The notes under the pieces were generated by a model. The model searched no databases. It worked only from the letters and a program-made list of their open reading frames with translations, and was not told the origin of the DNA. The position numbers were made by a program, and so were the translations under genes. Shown piece after piece: positions 9,604 to 21,114 of a stretch of 64,000 nt of DNA (the first letter of the stretch is position 1; each line of letters begins with the position of its first letter). The DNA is from Limnanthes douglasii subsp. nivea (Eukaryota; Streptophyta; Magnoliopsida; Brassicales; Limnanthaceae): positions 192,942,958-193,006,957 of the forward strand of contig JAUPFV010000005.1 in assembly GCA_036936605.1 (NCBI GenBank), written 5' to 3'.

Positions 9604-10026
9604 TGATGAGTCCGAATTCAGCACGCTCCCCGGACAAGGACAGATCGGTCCAAGGCCTCCGGACCAGACAGATCACACGGACGGGACAGATCACTTTGAG
9701 CACAATGACCATAGGACTGTTCGAACTATGACAAAAGTACTAAAAAACCTACACACTTCTTGACTAAGCTACTTGCTCTCCTACTTAGAGCTCATGGGTC
9801 TTTGAACATGACCCGGGTCCATTAAACATGACCCGAAAGCCCATAAGGGCCCAAACTTCAGGGTATAAATACCCAACCACCTGCATTAAGTGTGGATAAT
9901 GAGAATTAACTGCTACCAGGCTGCTTAATTATCTCTCTACTCTCTACTCTAAATACATAACACCCACATACCACTATAAAACACCAACCAAATTACTAGC
10001 CTACCCCCAGGCGATTATTATCCTCA
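9604..10026 (+). repeat. 3' LTR of element 1
   Basis: Starts TGATGAGTCC right after a polypurine tract. It is homologous to the 407-bp solo LTR at 33332-33738, about 97% by eye over the central 130 bases (from GTTCGAACTATG on), and more distantly to 61672-62042. It contains the motif pair CATGACCCG...CATGACCCG at about 9806 and 9827, a TATA box, and a CT-rich R/U5 part. The right end is approximate (CCTCA at 10022-10026), placed by length and alignment to the solo LTR. Confidence 0.85.
9864..9871 (+). promoter_or_regulatory. LTR TATA box
   Basis: TATAAATA in GGGTATAAATACCC within the U3/R part of the LTR. The same box sits at 33573-33580 in the solo LTR and 61887-61894 in the third LTR. It is the likely RNA polymerase II promoter of the family. 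Confidence 0.7.
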
Positions 10027-10317
10027 CCAAGAAGTGTTGAACAAAAGTATCCAACATCTCCATTCACATGTGTTTAATAATTGTGATCAAGTGTTAAGCA
10101 TATCCGATCAACTCAAGAAAACTTGAGAGACAGGGTATTGAATAAGCATTTAACATCCAAATTGAAACAAAATTGCACCAGACTTTTGAAGAATGCACCA
10201 TATATTATTGAAAAACCCGGACACCTCATTAAAATATCCATGGGCCACCAGGGTAGGAAAGAGTACACCACATAATATTTACATTGGTATTTAAAAAGTA
10301 AATATTTACAAAAGATT

Positions 10318-11480
10318 TTATTCTAAATATAAACTGAGATGCTCAACATTCCATGGGTGCCTTAGAGCTCTACCTTCTTTGTCTTGGAGCTTGTATGTTC
10401 CTGGTTTAACCTTTTCACAGACCACATAAGGGCCTTCCCAGTTTGGAGCCAGCTTACCGAACTACTTTTACTTGTTGTGTGAAAAGACTTTTCTTAAAAC
10501 TTTGTCCCCTGTTTGAAAATCCCTTCTTTTAACTTTGGAAGCAAATCTGCTCCTCATCAAGCCTTGATAGTGCGCTGTTCTCAGATGTGATTTAACCCTT
10601 TTTTTTTCTTTTACCAAGTCCAACTGATTCCTAACTGCTACATTATTAGCCTGTTTAGAATAGTTTTGGACTCTATGTGATGGTAAAGTAGTCTCTATGG
10701 GAGTAATTGCATCCATCCAATACACTAAAGCAAAAAGAGACTCTTGTGTGGCAGCCCGATGAGTAGTTCGATAGGCCCACAACACTTCTTGTAAATAACT
10801 TGGCCATTTTGTTGCAGCTCCTTCCAAATTCTTCTTTATTCCGAACAAGATAGTTCTATTTGCAACCTCAACCTGGCCATTTTCTTGAGGGTGAAAATGA
10901 GAAGAAAAACGATGTTGAATTCCTCTAGAGGTATAGAAGGCTTCCATGTATTTGTTATCAAACTGTGGCCCATTGTCTGTAGTAATATTCTGGGGAACCC
11001 CAAACCTACAACATATGTTAGATAAGATAAATTTAATAACTGTCTTCGAAGTGGTTCCAGCCAAAGGAGCTGTCTCTATCCACTTAGAGAAATAGTCAAT
11101 ATCGACTATGATTGTCCTGCATCCACCATAGGCTGTAGGAAGAGGCCCTACTATATCCATACCCCATATGGCAAAGGGTACTGGTTCAGATATGGACTTC
11201 ATAGGTACTGTTGGCACATGAATTTCATTCCCATATTTCTCACAATGATCACATTTTTTCACCATTTCTTTAGCATCTGCCATTATGATTGGCCAGTAGT
11301 ATCTTGCCAACAAGACTCTCCGGGTGAAAGCCTTATAGCCACAGTGTGTAGAACCTTCCCCATCTTGTAGTTCAGATAATACAACTTGGGATTATTCAAA
11401 CCCTAAACGACGTAGGAGAGGCCTGCTGAAATACATTTTGTAAAGAACTTATCTTAATATATAGAAACCGCGAGCCTTGT
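10318..11480 (-). pseudogene. Integrase of element 2
   Basis: The core is open from 11313 to 10468. It has MDIVGPLP, the second catalytic Asp in TTDNGPQFDN and the Glu in GQVEVANRTI, with the same D-x35-E spacing as element 1. In the zinc-binding part, upstream of 11313, the first His of the element-1 pattern (ELHDG) reads Gln (ELQDG). A stop at 10468-10470 and a second one two codons later interrupt the C-terminal module. The reading continues as FGKLAPNWEGPYVV to the natural end LYLE at 10318. Confidence 0.85.
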
Positions 11481-12640
11481 ACTTAATCTTTTTTGCCACA
11501 ACTTTATCCGGAGGTAATATCCGATCGGAGATGTATTAGAGAAGAGTATATCTCCAATCTTTAGATTGAATAACAAGTATGCTCATATTTTCTTCATCCT
11601 ATTTCTTCTGATCCGTCTGTACATATGGAAATTCTTGTACAAGAATCCATAGGAAGGATTCAAAATAGGCTGTATTTGTCAAGGAGTCTGGCAAAGTGTT
11701 TTCCGATCTTGGAATGTGCTCATAAAAAATATTTTAAAAGTTTGTTGCCACTTCTTTCAACATAAGAAAATATTTAACCAACTGTTCCTTCTTTGCTTCA
11801 GACTGCCTTGAGCATGGTGAATGAATAATTGATAATCACTCATTAATCGAACTCTCTTAGCCCCACATAGGGCAACTAGCTTAAGACCATCTATGGCTGC
11901 TTTATATTCAGACACATTTCTAGAAGCTCTGAACCCAAAGCATATAGCCTGGTATATTATACACCATCTCGAGAGGTTAGGGAAAATTCCAGCTCCACAG
12001 CCCGTAGTACTTGATCCACCATCAGTTCAAACTACCCATTTCTTTTTAGAATAGTTTCCCCATTCCTGTTCGGAGGATCTATCAGCATGAAATTCTACCA
12101 AAAATTCCACCACTGATTGGGTCGTTGTTCGAGGGGCAAAGTCAATATAGTAATCACCTAACTCTACTGACCACTTGGTCACTCTACTGGATACGTCAAC
12201 TTTTTAAAGAATATTTTTCAAAGGGAAAGATGTCCGGACAACAATGGAATGAGCCTGAAAGTAAGGTCTAATTTTTCTTGCTGCAATTACTAAGGCCAAC
12301 GCCAATTTTTCCAACCTCAAGTATCTTCTTCAGCATCCAATAGACTCTTACTGATGTAATACACCGGACGAGGGTAATTGTCCACCTCCCTTACTAGCAC
12401 AACACTTATTTCATATTTTGATACAACTAGATATACATAAATCTTTTCTCCCCAAACAGGTTTGAAAAAAGTTTTTGGTGAGGACAAATGTTTCCTTATT
12501 TCAATAAAAGCCTAGTCACACTGCGGGGACCAATTGAAATCTTTAGCATTTCTCAACACTTGGAAGAATGGAGCGTACTTGTCTAATGACCTTGAGATAA
12601 AACTATTCAATGCAACCAACCTTCCTGTGACTCTTTGAAC
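11481..12640 (-). pseudogene. Dual RNase H region of element 2
   Basis: The archaeal-type RNase H lies at about 11780-12040. DGGSS and the SDYQL Asp are kept, but the catalytic Glu of the EYEA motif reads Lys (EYKA, codon at 11903-11901), a single G-to-A change. The native RNase H at about 12100-12640 is broken by several stops and frameshifts but is recognisable by its LEKLALAL-like and PYFQAH-like stretches. Same organisation as element 1. Confidence 0.7.
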
Positions 12641-13340
12641 TTATTTAACATTCTGAGGAGGGTCCATTGCTAGTAAGGCATTAAGCTGACCCAGATCATG
12701 CTGGATTCCATTTTCACTTATTATATAGCCCAAATATTTTCCAGATCGGACCCCAAATACACATTTCTCAGGGTTCAACTTTAAATTCACAACTTCTAAA
12801 TTGGAAAATGTCTCTTGAAAGTCAGATATATGTGAATCTTTCTCCAAGATTTTAACCATCATGTCATTTATTTAGACTTCCATGTTTCTGCCAATTTGAT
12901 TAGCAAAAGCTTTATTCACCAGCCTCCAATAAGTGGCCCCAACATTTTTTAACCTGGAGAGCATCACCTTATAATAATGAAGACCTCTGTCTGTAATGAA
13001 AGTAATATGATCTTGATCCTTCGGATCTACTTGTATCTGGTTGTATCCTGAGAATGCATCCATGAAAGACAACAGCTTGTTTCCACATGTAGAATCCACT
13101 AACTGATCTATCCGAGGAACATGATAAAGATCCTCAAGGCATGTCCTATTGAGGTCAGTGAAATCAATACACATACGCAACTTGCCATTCTTTTTCTTGA
13201 CTAACACAGGGTTGGCAGTCCACAAAGGGTATTGAGATTCTTTAATGTGACCCATCTTGGTTAACTGGTCAACTTCTTGGACAATCACATATGCTTTTTC
13301 CTTGGAAAAGACCTCCTCTTTTATATAACTGGTGCAACAT
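12641..13340 (-). pseudogene. Reverse transcriptase of element 2
   Basis: Two open pieces (13288-12872 and 12862-12641) together cover RT: MCIDFTDLNRTC, SFMDAFSGYNQIQVD and LNPEKCVFGVRSG. At the polymerase active site the YIDD of element 1 is replaced by a stop followed by IND (12872-12850). Both the Tyr and the first catalytic Asp are lost, so the enzyme is dead. Confidence 0.85.
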
Positions 13341-13628
13341 CACTCCGAATTGACAACTTGTGTGAAATAATATCTGCTGGCACTACGGTAACATCACTGT
13401 TGCACCACGCAAATACATGTTGATTATTCATTAAAAAGGATTACAACCGGCGCTTCAACTCCGCTACTAGCTTAGAACCAATCTTAACATTCTTGCCCTC
13501 TGCGAGGGAGTGAGTTTCGACGTCGTTAATAGGTATTATAACACTGGGAGCCTCCATGGGATCATCAATCTCATTCTCCTCAGTAGAAGGCTCCAGTAGC
13601 TGCTAATCCTTGTTAATTCTAACTGACC

Positions 13629-15710
13629 CTAGAGTTTTAGGGCATGGGCTGTTACATAGCACTCCATGACTATCTTTTGACTGCTTCGGAAAATACCTAC
13701 TTGTCCATGAACAACATATTTCAAGCATTGGTGGACTGTAGAGGCCACATCATGCATTCTGGAGAGCCAATACCTCCCAAAAATTTCATTATACGATGTT
13801 AGGCAATCCACCACAACAAATAACATTTTTACAATATTTTTAAAGGCCCCCTTGCCCAATAATACCTCCTCTTCAAACTCCCCGATCACATGTGCATAAC
13901 TTCATGTGAAGCCTACAATGGTTCTGTTCGAAGGTTCAATAACTGGTGGATTTCTTATTTGTTTGTAGGAGCTTAAAAACAGGATGTTTGCCAAACTTCC
14001 AGTATCAATCAGAATTTGGCGTTCATCGTTTCCTCCTATTGAAGCCCCTATCACCACCGCATCCTCATGAGGTCCTGCAATGTCCCTTAGATCATCTTCA
14101 TCGAAAGCTATGAATGGGGATAGAGATTAGCACTGGTAAGTAAACATTCCACCGTCTAGCTGGTTGGCCAAATTGTGGACATGCCTCTTCCTTGATGAAG
14201 TGGAAGGTACATTCACTGTATCTCCTCCAAAAATGGTTAATGATTCAAAGAAGCTGATCAGTCCGGACACTGTCTTGGTTTTATCTGTTATCACCCCACC
14301 TGATTTCAATCTGGATCTGGATCCAGATACTCACATTCTACATCAAATCTTTAAAGAATCACCATTGCACCCTCTTGTGTAGATATCCTAGGATTGTTCG
14401 AAGGGCCTATCAGGGGAGCATTGTTTTACGTATTATCTGGTCTGTTTACACTTTGCTTTTTAACGTAGGCCGCAAACTATCCCCTCTCAATCAGGTTTTG
14501 GACCTCCTGCTTAAATGCTATGCAATCCTGAGTGTCATGACCTATGACATTGTGATACTGACAAAAACGAGTGTTTTGGTTTTCTCTAGGGGACTCCAGT
14601 GCTGTTGGTTTTAGAAAATGTACCTCATTCTTGGTCTTATCATATATTGTAGCCATATTTTCCCCTAACTCAGCAAACCGCTCAGGCTGGACCCATGGCC
14701 CCCTCTTATTTCTGGTTTGTTGGTTCTGGGTTTGGTTGGACTTATTCTGCTTTGACCTGTTGGACCCCTGTCCGGTATCTTTTGCCCTATAACTAGATGG
14801 GTTAGTGGTTGGAGGAGTTGTTGTTTTAGTGGTAGACCTCACTTGACGATGTACCTTTGTTTTCTTTGTTTCTTCTACATTGATCTGTTTTCCCACTTGG
14901 TTCAATAAACCACCTGAGGTCATAGAATTGGCTAAATTCCCAGGATTTAAACCTTGCCTAAGGGAAGCAATTGTAACTTGCTCAAAGCAATCTTCCAACC
15001 TATTTTTCATATTCACAAAGTGACTTATGTACTCCTTCAGGGACTTGTTTGGTTCCTGAGCTCAATGGATAATGGTTTCCCCATTACCCTTCAGTTCCTT
15101 ACTTCCAACAAATTGCCTCCGGAAGACAACCCAGAACGTATCAAAATTTCTTATACACCCTTGAGGGAGACTGTTATACCATTTAAGGGAACTCCCTATA
15201 AAAGTTTGGGAGAAAGCCCTACACAAAAGCTTGTCATCATCGTTAAAGTTTATCATGAAGTTCTTGAACTGTTCCAGATGGTTGTCCGGAACTCGGTTCC
15301 CATCGTATTTCTCCATCTTGGAGCTATCAAACCTTTTAGGAAGATGTCCGGAGAGTATTTTTGCAGACAAAGGCGATTGCCTCCAATTTTTATTGCGACT
15401 GAAAACGGTATCTTCATTAGGGATTGTAAAAATACCCGGTTCGGACTGAAAGACAAAGGGATCAATCAGTAATTGATCAACATGCTTGTGAGCTGACCCC
15501 TTACCTTGGTGCCTCTTGAGCCTGCCATGTCTGTCCCTCTTCCTTTAATGCTTTTTAGTTAACCTCATCTTCTTTTTAGATATCCTTTCATCACTACTTG
15601 AAGATAGTGATTCTTTAAGTTCTGCCTCATTTGATGAGCTGCTAGAGGACTCAGATGCAGAACTCTCAACGGGTTTGGATCAATGTGTCTTGTGTAGGTG
15701 CTCATAAGAT
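13629..15710 (-). pseudogene. Gag and protease of element 2, 5' truncated
   Basis: Protease with DTGSLANILF at about 13975-14010. The nucleocapsid zinc-knuckle-like CQYHNVIGH...C is near 14500-14545. The capsid domain (KWYNSLPQGCI, FVGSKELKGNGET) is at 15062-15370. The codon matching the gag stop of element 1 is Gln (CAA, 14956-14954) here. The Ser-rich N-terminal part fades at about 15705. The first about 80 codons, the leader and the 5' LTR are missing, and the frame has several stops in the protease-RT linker. Confidence 0.82.
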
Positions 15711-15739
15711 GCCAACAACTTTAAGGCTTTTTAACAACT

Positions 15740-17007
15740 CCAAGTGAGTCAATTGGCATGGGTTATTTCAATAGTCCATCTGTTATAAATGATGCCTTGG
15801 ATGGAACTTCCTCTAATTTTGGAATTTCAACTTCTTTATTTGAGAAATTTCATGGAGTAATCAGCCAATATGTTATTATAGCTAGCAATAAGAAGCTACA
15901 AACCCATTTACATGTCTTAGAATTTGATTAAAGGAAAATAAATTTGGGATTTGAGGTAAGCTTATTATACTGTTTTTATTATGTCAAATGTTTGTATCTT
16001 ATATGTTGATTATTTATGGAATGATGTTGCAAAATGCGTTGAATAAATTAAACTTGCTTCACCAAGGTTGTGATAATATCGTTGCATAGGTTTCGAAGCT
16101 TCGACCAATCTTGAGTTGAAAGATATACTCTAGGGAAAACTTGACGTTGAGGAGAGATTAAAAGTTGAGTTGCAAAATAAAGTAGTTGTCGAAGAAAAGT
16201 CAAAGGCTGAATGGAAAGCTAAAAAGGGCCAAAATTAAGCTTGAGAACTAAATTTTCTCTTTCAATTGGATAAAATTACCTTTCTGTCTAAGTTTAGTGG
16301 TTTTCTTCATCATATAAATTTGACTCAATCTGCAATACGTTCTTCTAGTCCTTATGAGTTAAAATAATCTTCTTTAGAGTTTGAAAAAAAACAATGACTT
16401 CAGACATCATAGAAAAATGATTATGTGAATTTTAAAAAAGAATCCTTGGTCGAATGAGAAATACTGCATAAAGAGTTGCATTAGGTGAGAAGAAGATATT
16501 GGTAAAATACTAGAAGCCAAACACGCCGGTTGGGCTGACACTGAAGCCAAATTTGAGGTAGAATTTTTTGTAGGTTCTTATGATGTAGTTTTAAAAGTTG
16601 AGTCAAAGTTGGTTATTGAATTCCATAGGGAATACGAAGATCTGAACTTGAACCATTTAGGGTACTATGTTGCTGATGTTGATAGACCATAAACTTGTTA
16701 ATGTATTGAGTATCCAAATAACGAGTCTCTCACAAATTTAATGAAGGGGGGTTATAATATTACTAAACTTCTTGAAGAGGCCAATGAGCAAACATTTTTC
16801 CATGTTGTATTTTTAGATGATGAAAGAGATGGTACTTCTGAAGTTGTGACTCCTCCAGTAATTTTGCTCCATGGGGAGACAAGTCTTATGTCTCTATTTG
16901 GCCGAGCCGATGATGGAGCTACTATAATTCAAGCCGAAGATGAGGTCCCTGCACGTGCAGCCGAATATGAGCTTTCTGCATCTGAGCCAAAAGTGATTCC
17001 TTGTTAA
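15740..17007 (+). pseudogene. Degenerate antisense-ORF remnant of element 4
   Basis: Plus-strand coding-like DNA. It includes a stretch reading KLDVEERLKVELQNKVVVEEKSK (16139-16205, coiled-coil-like), FFVGSYDVVLKVESKLV (about 16570-16620), and an open acidic tail from 16741 to 17007. A possible intron (GT at 15956, AG at 16089) separates two coding-like pieces, but the joined frame is not clean. Its position downstream and opposite to a pol relic suggests a C-terminal half of a Tat antisense ORF. The similarity to the element-1 protein is of type, not of clear sequence. Confidence 0.4.
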
Positions 17008-17929
17008 GATTTTTTTATAGTTTTCCTAGATTGACTTATGTAAGCTAAAATACATTAATTGTTTGATACAAATCCCTATTGTTGGGGGTAATTTTGAAAT
17101 AATTTATATATATATTTTTTTTAAATTGGATGAATTTAGTGTATATAGTTTTTTATCTTCAATTACTTATGCTTGCTTTTGTTTTTGTAATTTTTTAAAT
17201 AATAAGCACTTGGTTTTTTGGTGCTCTATTATTCCATACGAAATGATCAATTTCGAAGACGTAGATATTTATATAGGAACACGTAGACCTCTTTTTTGGA
17301 TTGTATAAAAAATATCCAAACTTTACGTATTTAATTATTGATGCGCTCATAACTCCTGTTATGATAAATTTTGAAAATTATCATATTTTTTGTTTTTTAA
17401 AGGTGCACGGACTCTCTAAAGTAATAAAGACTATAATATCACCTGAGGCTTATCTTTTTATTTATTATTTGAGAGATGTTGAAGCTCCCAAAGTTCTGAA
17501 GTTTATATTTTTTTTCTCATAGACTTCTCTTATTTATTTATTTTATTATTTTTAGGGATGCCGAGACCTCCTAAAGTGCTGAAAATAACTGTTTCATGTC
17601 GAACTTATCCTCTCTTTTTTTTTTTTGGGACTGCTTGAAGTATTTGAGATTATTTTTTGAATCATCCATTTTTATTATGTTGGATGATATAATAAAGGGT
17701 AAAACGGATGATTTTTATGGCATAAATAACTTAATCATTGTTCGATACCTCATTAAAACCTTAGTCGCCCAACCAAGTAAGTAAATTTAACTGAATTCTC
17801 AATATAAAGTTTCACAAATAATAATTGAGATAACGACCAACCAGATCTTAAAGATAATGGTAGAGCTTTGAATGCCCTATCTTTCATGGGTGCCGAAATT
17901 GTTTTCCTTCTTCATCCAATAGTCTGTAT
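17008..17929. other. AT-rich stretch, probable post-pol spacer of element 4
   Basis: No recognisable coding sequence; short frames only. T-rich on the plus strand with words such as GAGACCTCCTAAAGTGCTGAAA and a near repeat of it at about 17478 (GAAGCTCCCAAAGTTCTGAA) and 17561. It lies where the spacer between pol and antisense ORF is expected. Confidence 0.35.
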
Positions 17930-18480
17930 GTTTGGGCTTGATTATAGATTCCATTTTGTAAAATATTTCTCAATTTGACGCTAACTTGTCGACACTTTTG
18001 TATTTTGTGTAAAAGAATACTCGCCTTAGGACTTCGTCTCCTGCATCAAAGTATTTAAAGTAAATTTTGGGATTGTATTTGTTGCGTGTGAGAGTTTTAT
18101 AATGCTCTAACCGAAGGTGGGATTTTACCTTATTTGCTTATATTACATAACTTTTGGATCTTTTTACTTACTAATTGCTTCCTTCTTCATACATGAAGAT
18201 TTTGTAGGAAGGCATAACCATTTATGAGAAAAATACATTAATTCCATATAAGAATTTAAATAGTGTTTTAATTGTTGTCGTTTTTGGAGTGATTCTGTAC
18301 GATTGTGGAAACTCTTGCAAAACATTTGTCCAGATTCCTGCAGCTCTGTCTAACATCTTCTCGGTCCCATATGACGTTATTCTATTAATAACCTCCACTT
18401 TTTTATTTTTTATACCTTTTATCGCACATAACCATGTAAGTATTTCATTTTTGAAATTGAGTCCAATAATCTGTTGTGGT
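17930..18480 (-). pseudogene. Integrase remnant of element 4
   Basis: On the minus strand, about 18380-18270 reads KVEVINRIT...KMLDRAAG, matching the integrase core around the catalytic Glu (GQVEVANR in element 1). About 18060-17940 reads DAGDEVLRRVFFYTKY...KLASN, matching the C-terminal GDKVLRKVF...KLAP stretch. Many stops. Confidence 0.6.
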
Positions 18481-19260
18481 GACTGTTAATAATTCATATA
18501 AAAAATAAATGTTTTATTTGAGAAAGTTGATGACTTTATGTACGGTTATGTCCACTATTAGGAAATATTTCTTTCTTTTTAAAATTTTAAGAACACGCCC
18601 CATAATGACAATGCTCTATCTATCGGAAGGAATTCATTTGATATTGTTCATAGTTAGCGGTCGGGACTTGTACTGAAATTAGAGAAGCATTGGCAGTTGT
18701 CAAAATTCTTGACTTTTTTGTAATCCCCAATATTGTATGCTAGTAGTAACCTTTGAGAAACATTCTTTGATGCAATTTTTGTAAGCATAATGAGAAATTC
18801 CTTCTCAATCATGGAGTTGTTTAGCCACAAAATTTTCTTCATCAGAGCCAAGACACTATAAAAGCGGTTTAATTAGTCTATATTTATGTAGTGTATCAGA
18901 TATCCACAAAACCTTGCTGACTTCATTTCAATTCGTTTTACTTCAGCATTGTTCTCAAGAAGTCTTCATTCAGTCAAGTATTTTTTATCTAGGTTCACCA
19001 GTCTTTTTTTTCCTTACAGTTATCATGTCTCATTAAGTTAAGACCAATGATAAAAACTTGTTTAATAGGGTGACAGATGGTTTCTCTTGGAAAATGACAT
19101 CCGATACTATTGTTGTATAATTCAAAGACACCATAGCGTCTATAACATTAACTACTCTCGACACTTGCTTGAAATCAACTTTGTCAAATAAAACTGCCAT
19201 GAGCCAAGTTCCTCTTAGTATTGGATACTGTTTTCTTTCTTGTCTTCAGCTTTCCATAAA
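18481..19260. other. Decayed pol sequence, no domain recognised
   Basis: Lies between the integrase and RNase H remnants of element 4, so it is presumably old pol. I could not align any stretch confidently. Confidence 0.3.
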
Positions 19261-19269
19261 TCTTAATCA

Positions 19270-20600
19270 CTAGCTAATAATATATGAAAAGTTGGACCCT
19301 CTTGGATTAAAAAATGTTTGTTTGTCGAAGACCTGTAATAAAAAATTCATATTATGACTTCTTGTTGGAGGCTGTAAGCCAAATTTTATAGACGAAGTCA
19401 GGATATCTTCTATTAAGGATATTAATTGGAACCTCTCTCTTGAGCCTTGTTTGGTTTCCGATATATGTTTAGACTTTCCATTTAGATTCAACTTGATGTT
19501 GTATATGGATAGGATGGTCAAATTGAAATTTTGTTATGAAGTCTGCCAGAGACTGAGCTTTATTTACATCCATTGGATCAAATTGGATGTAATAATCCCT
19601 TAACACCAATGACCACATAGTCAACCTTCCATATACATATGGATTCCGTAGTAAACTTCTAAGGAGGTTCGGCCTATGATCGTATGGGCTTGGAAGTATA
19701 ACATCATCTATCTCGCCGCCACCACCAATTCTAAAGAAACTTTTTCAAGGTACAAGTACTTGGCTTCATCACTTAATAAATATTTACTTACATAGTATAT
19801 TGGTTTAGACTTCGTTCTTTTATTTCAAACAACATTTACACCATAATTCAAGATCGCAGGTTACGCAGATAATGATTCCCCCCGCCTCGGCTTCGTTAAT
19901 ATCTCTGGAGTAGAAAGAAATTTCTTGATATTGATGAAATATTCATCACAAGCTAGAGTTTAATTAAACCTCCATGCACCTCTCAAAACTTGGAAGAATT
20001 CCTGATATTTATTAGAGGAAATTAAAATTAATTTGTTTAGTGCCGCCAATTGTTTTTTAATTTTTTATGTTTTTGAGAGTCCATTGCAACTAAGTTTTAG
20101 AGTTGAGCATAATATGATTCAATTCCCTTCTCATCGACCATATAGTAGAGGAACTTGTCGAACCAGACACCAAAGGTACATATAACGGATTCAACCTCAT
20201 ATTGACCTTTCTAACGCTTGAGAAGGTTTCATCTAGGTTAAATAAATGATTCTCATCTTGTAAGCTTGTGAACAACATATCATCAATATTTTCCTGAAAG
20301 TTTTGGCCAAGTTAGGTTGTAAACATCTTGTTGACTAGTCGTTGATACGTGGCCCCGTGTTCTTTAGTCCGAAAGACATTACCTTGTATCAATGAAACCT
20401 TTTTTGGTTATAAATATAGTGTGATCATGATTATCTTCATGCATTTATATTTTGTTGTATCCGGAATTAGCATACATAAAGGAAAAAATCTTATTCCCCG
20501 ACTTCGCATCCACTAGTTAGTCAATTTTCAGGAGGTGGAAATGATCCTTAGGACATACCTTGTTTAAGTCCATAAAATCTATGATGTCTGGTTGGATGCC
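19270..20600 (-). pseudogene. RT and RNase H remnants of element 4
   Basis: The minus strand reads IDF-DLNKVCPKDH...KIDLVDA-like sequence at about 20500-20600, then HLFNLDETFSSVRKVNMRLNP at 20090-20278 (RT thumb). RNase H-like DYYIQFDPMDVNKAQSLADF is near 19500-19600, and a second RNase H-like stretch (DILTSSIKFG) is near 19380-19440. These are gypsy pol motifs with frameshifts between them. Confidence 0.65.
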
Positions 20601-20659
20601 TTATTGCATGCAGCAAATTTAAATGACTTAGTGGAAGATGAAAATAGTATTACTTTACA

Positions 20660-21033
20660 TGTTTCTATAATGTTGTACCATCATCTAACATAAATATGAC
20701 GTTCGAAGAGCTACAAAATATTTCTACATAACCTACCAAAATATTAGTCAGAATGCCCAATGATATCTAGACTATCTGACTTCTTGGTATGTCAATATGT
20801 GTACTGGAGTATAATTTTAACCAAATTCTAATGGTCCACCTCCGGATTACTTACATACCTTCACAACAACCCAAACAACAAATAAAATTTCTCACCTCGT
20901 ACAAACTCGAGCATACATTAGACTCATGAGTGCCGAAGCATATAAACATTTTTCATTGCCTCAAGGGATTATTATTTATCATTTTAAAACATGGACATTC
21001 AAGGGATTATTTATTATTCAGTAATATTACAAC

Positions 21034-21114
<81 letters not shown>

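Larger units (their letters stand above)
1..10026 (+). mobile_element. Tat-lineage Ty3/gypsy retrotransposon, element 1 (5' LTR outside window)
   Basis: Domain order is gag, protease, RT, RNase H, a second RNase H, integrase, spacer, antisense ORF, polypurine tract, 3' LTR. Integrase after RT makes it Ty3/gypsy. The second RNase H and the antisense ORF after pol are marks of the plant Tat/Ogre/Retand branch (family knowledge). The left LTR, primer-binding site and leader are cut off by the window start; a start codon for gag is present at 45. The coding region is interrupted by several nonsense codons and at least one frameshift, so the copy is not autonomous. Every catalytic motif I could check is still present, so decay is recent. 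It is visibly richer in G+C than the AT-rich DNA that fills most of the window. Confidence 0.93.
10027..15715 (-). mobile_element. Tat-lineage Ty3/gypsy element 2, truncated at both ends
   Basis: Minus-strand relative of element 1 with the same domain order: gag at the right, then protease, RT, two RNase H domains, integrase, and about 290 bp of post-pol spacer down to the LTR of element 1. The spacer (10030-10318) aligns with 5675-5800 of element 1. No LTR belonging to it is present: its 3' end lies beyond element 1 (left of the window) and its 5' end is replaced at about 15715 by a different element. It has many stops and frameshifts, and more decay than element 1. Confidence 0.88.
15725..20640 (-). 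mobile_element. Old Tat-like Ty3/gypsy relic, element 4
   Basis: Minus-strand pol remnants in the right order (RT 20500-20600, RNase H 19270-19900, integrase 17930-18380), with a plus-strand coiled-coil ORF remnant beyond the integrase (15740-17007). That matches pol followed by an antisense ORF, as in element 1. Decay is heavy, with stops every few tens of codons. Neither LTR is visible. The right end breaks into copia sequence near 20640 and the left end into element 2. Confidence 0.65.

Noticed and set aside
16741..17007. Independent small gene
   Set aside because: Open frame, but upstream coding-like sequence continues into it with stops, and its position fits the tail of a degenerate antisense ORF.
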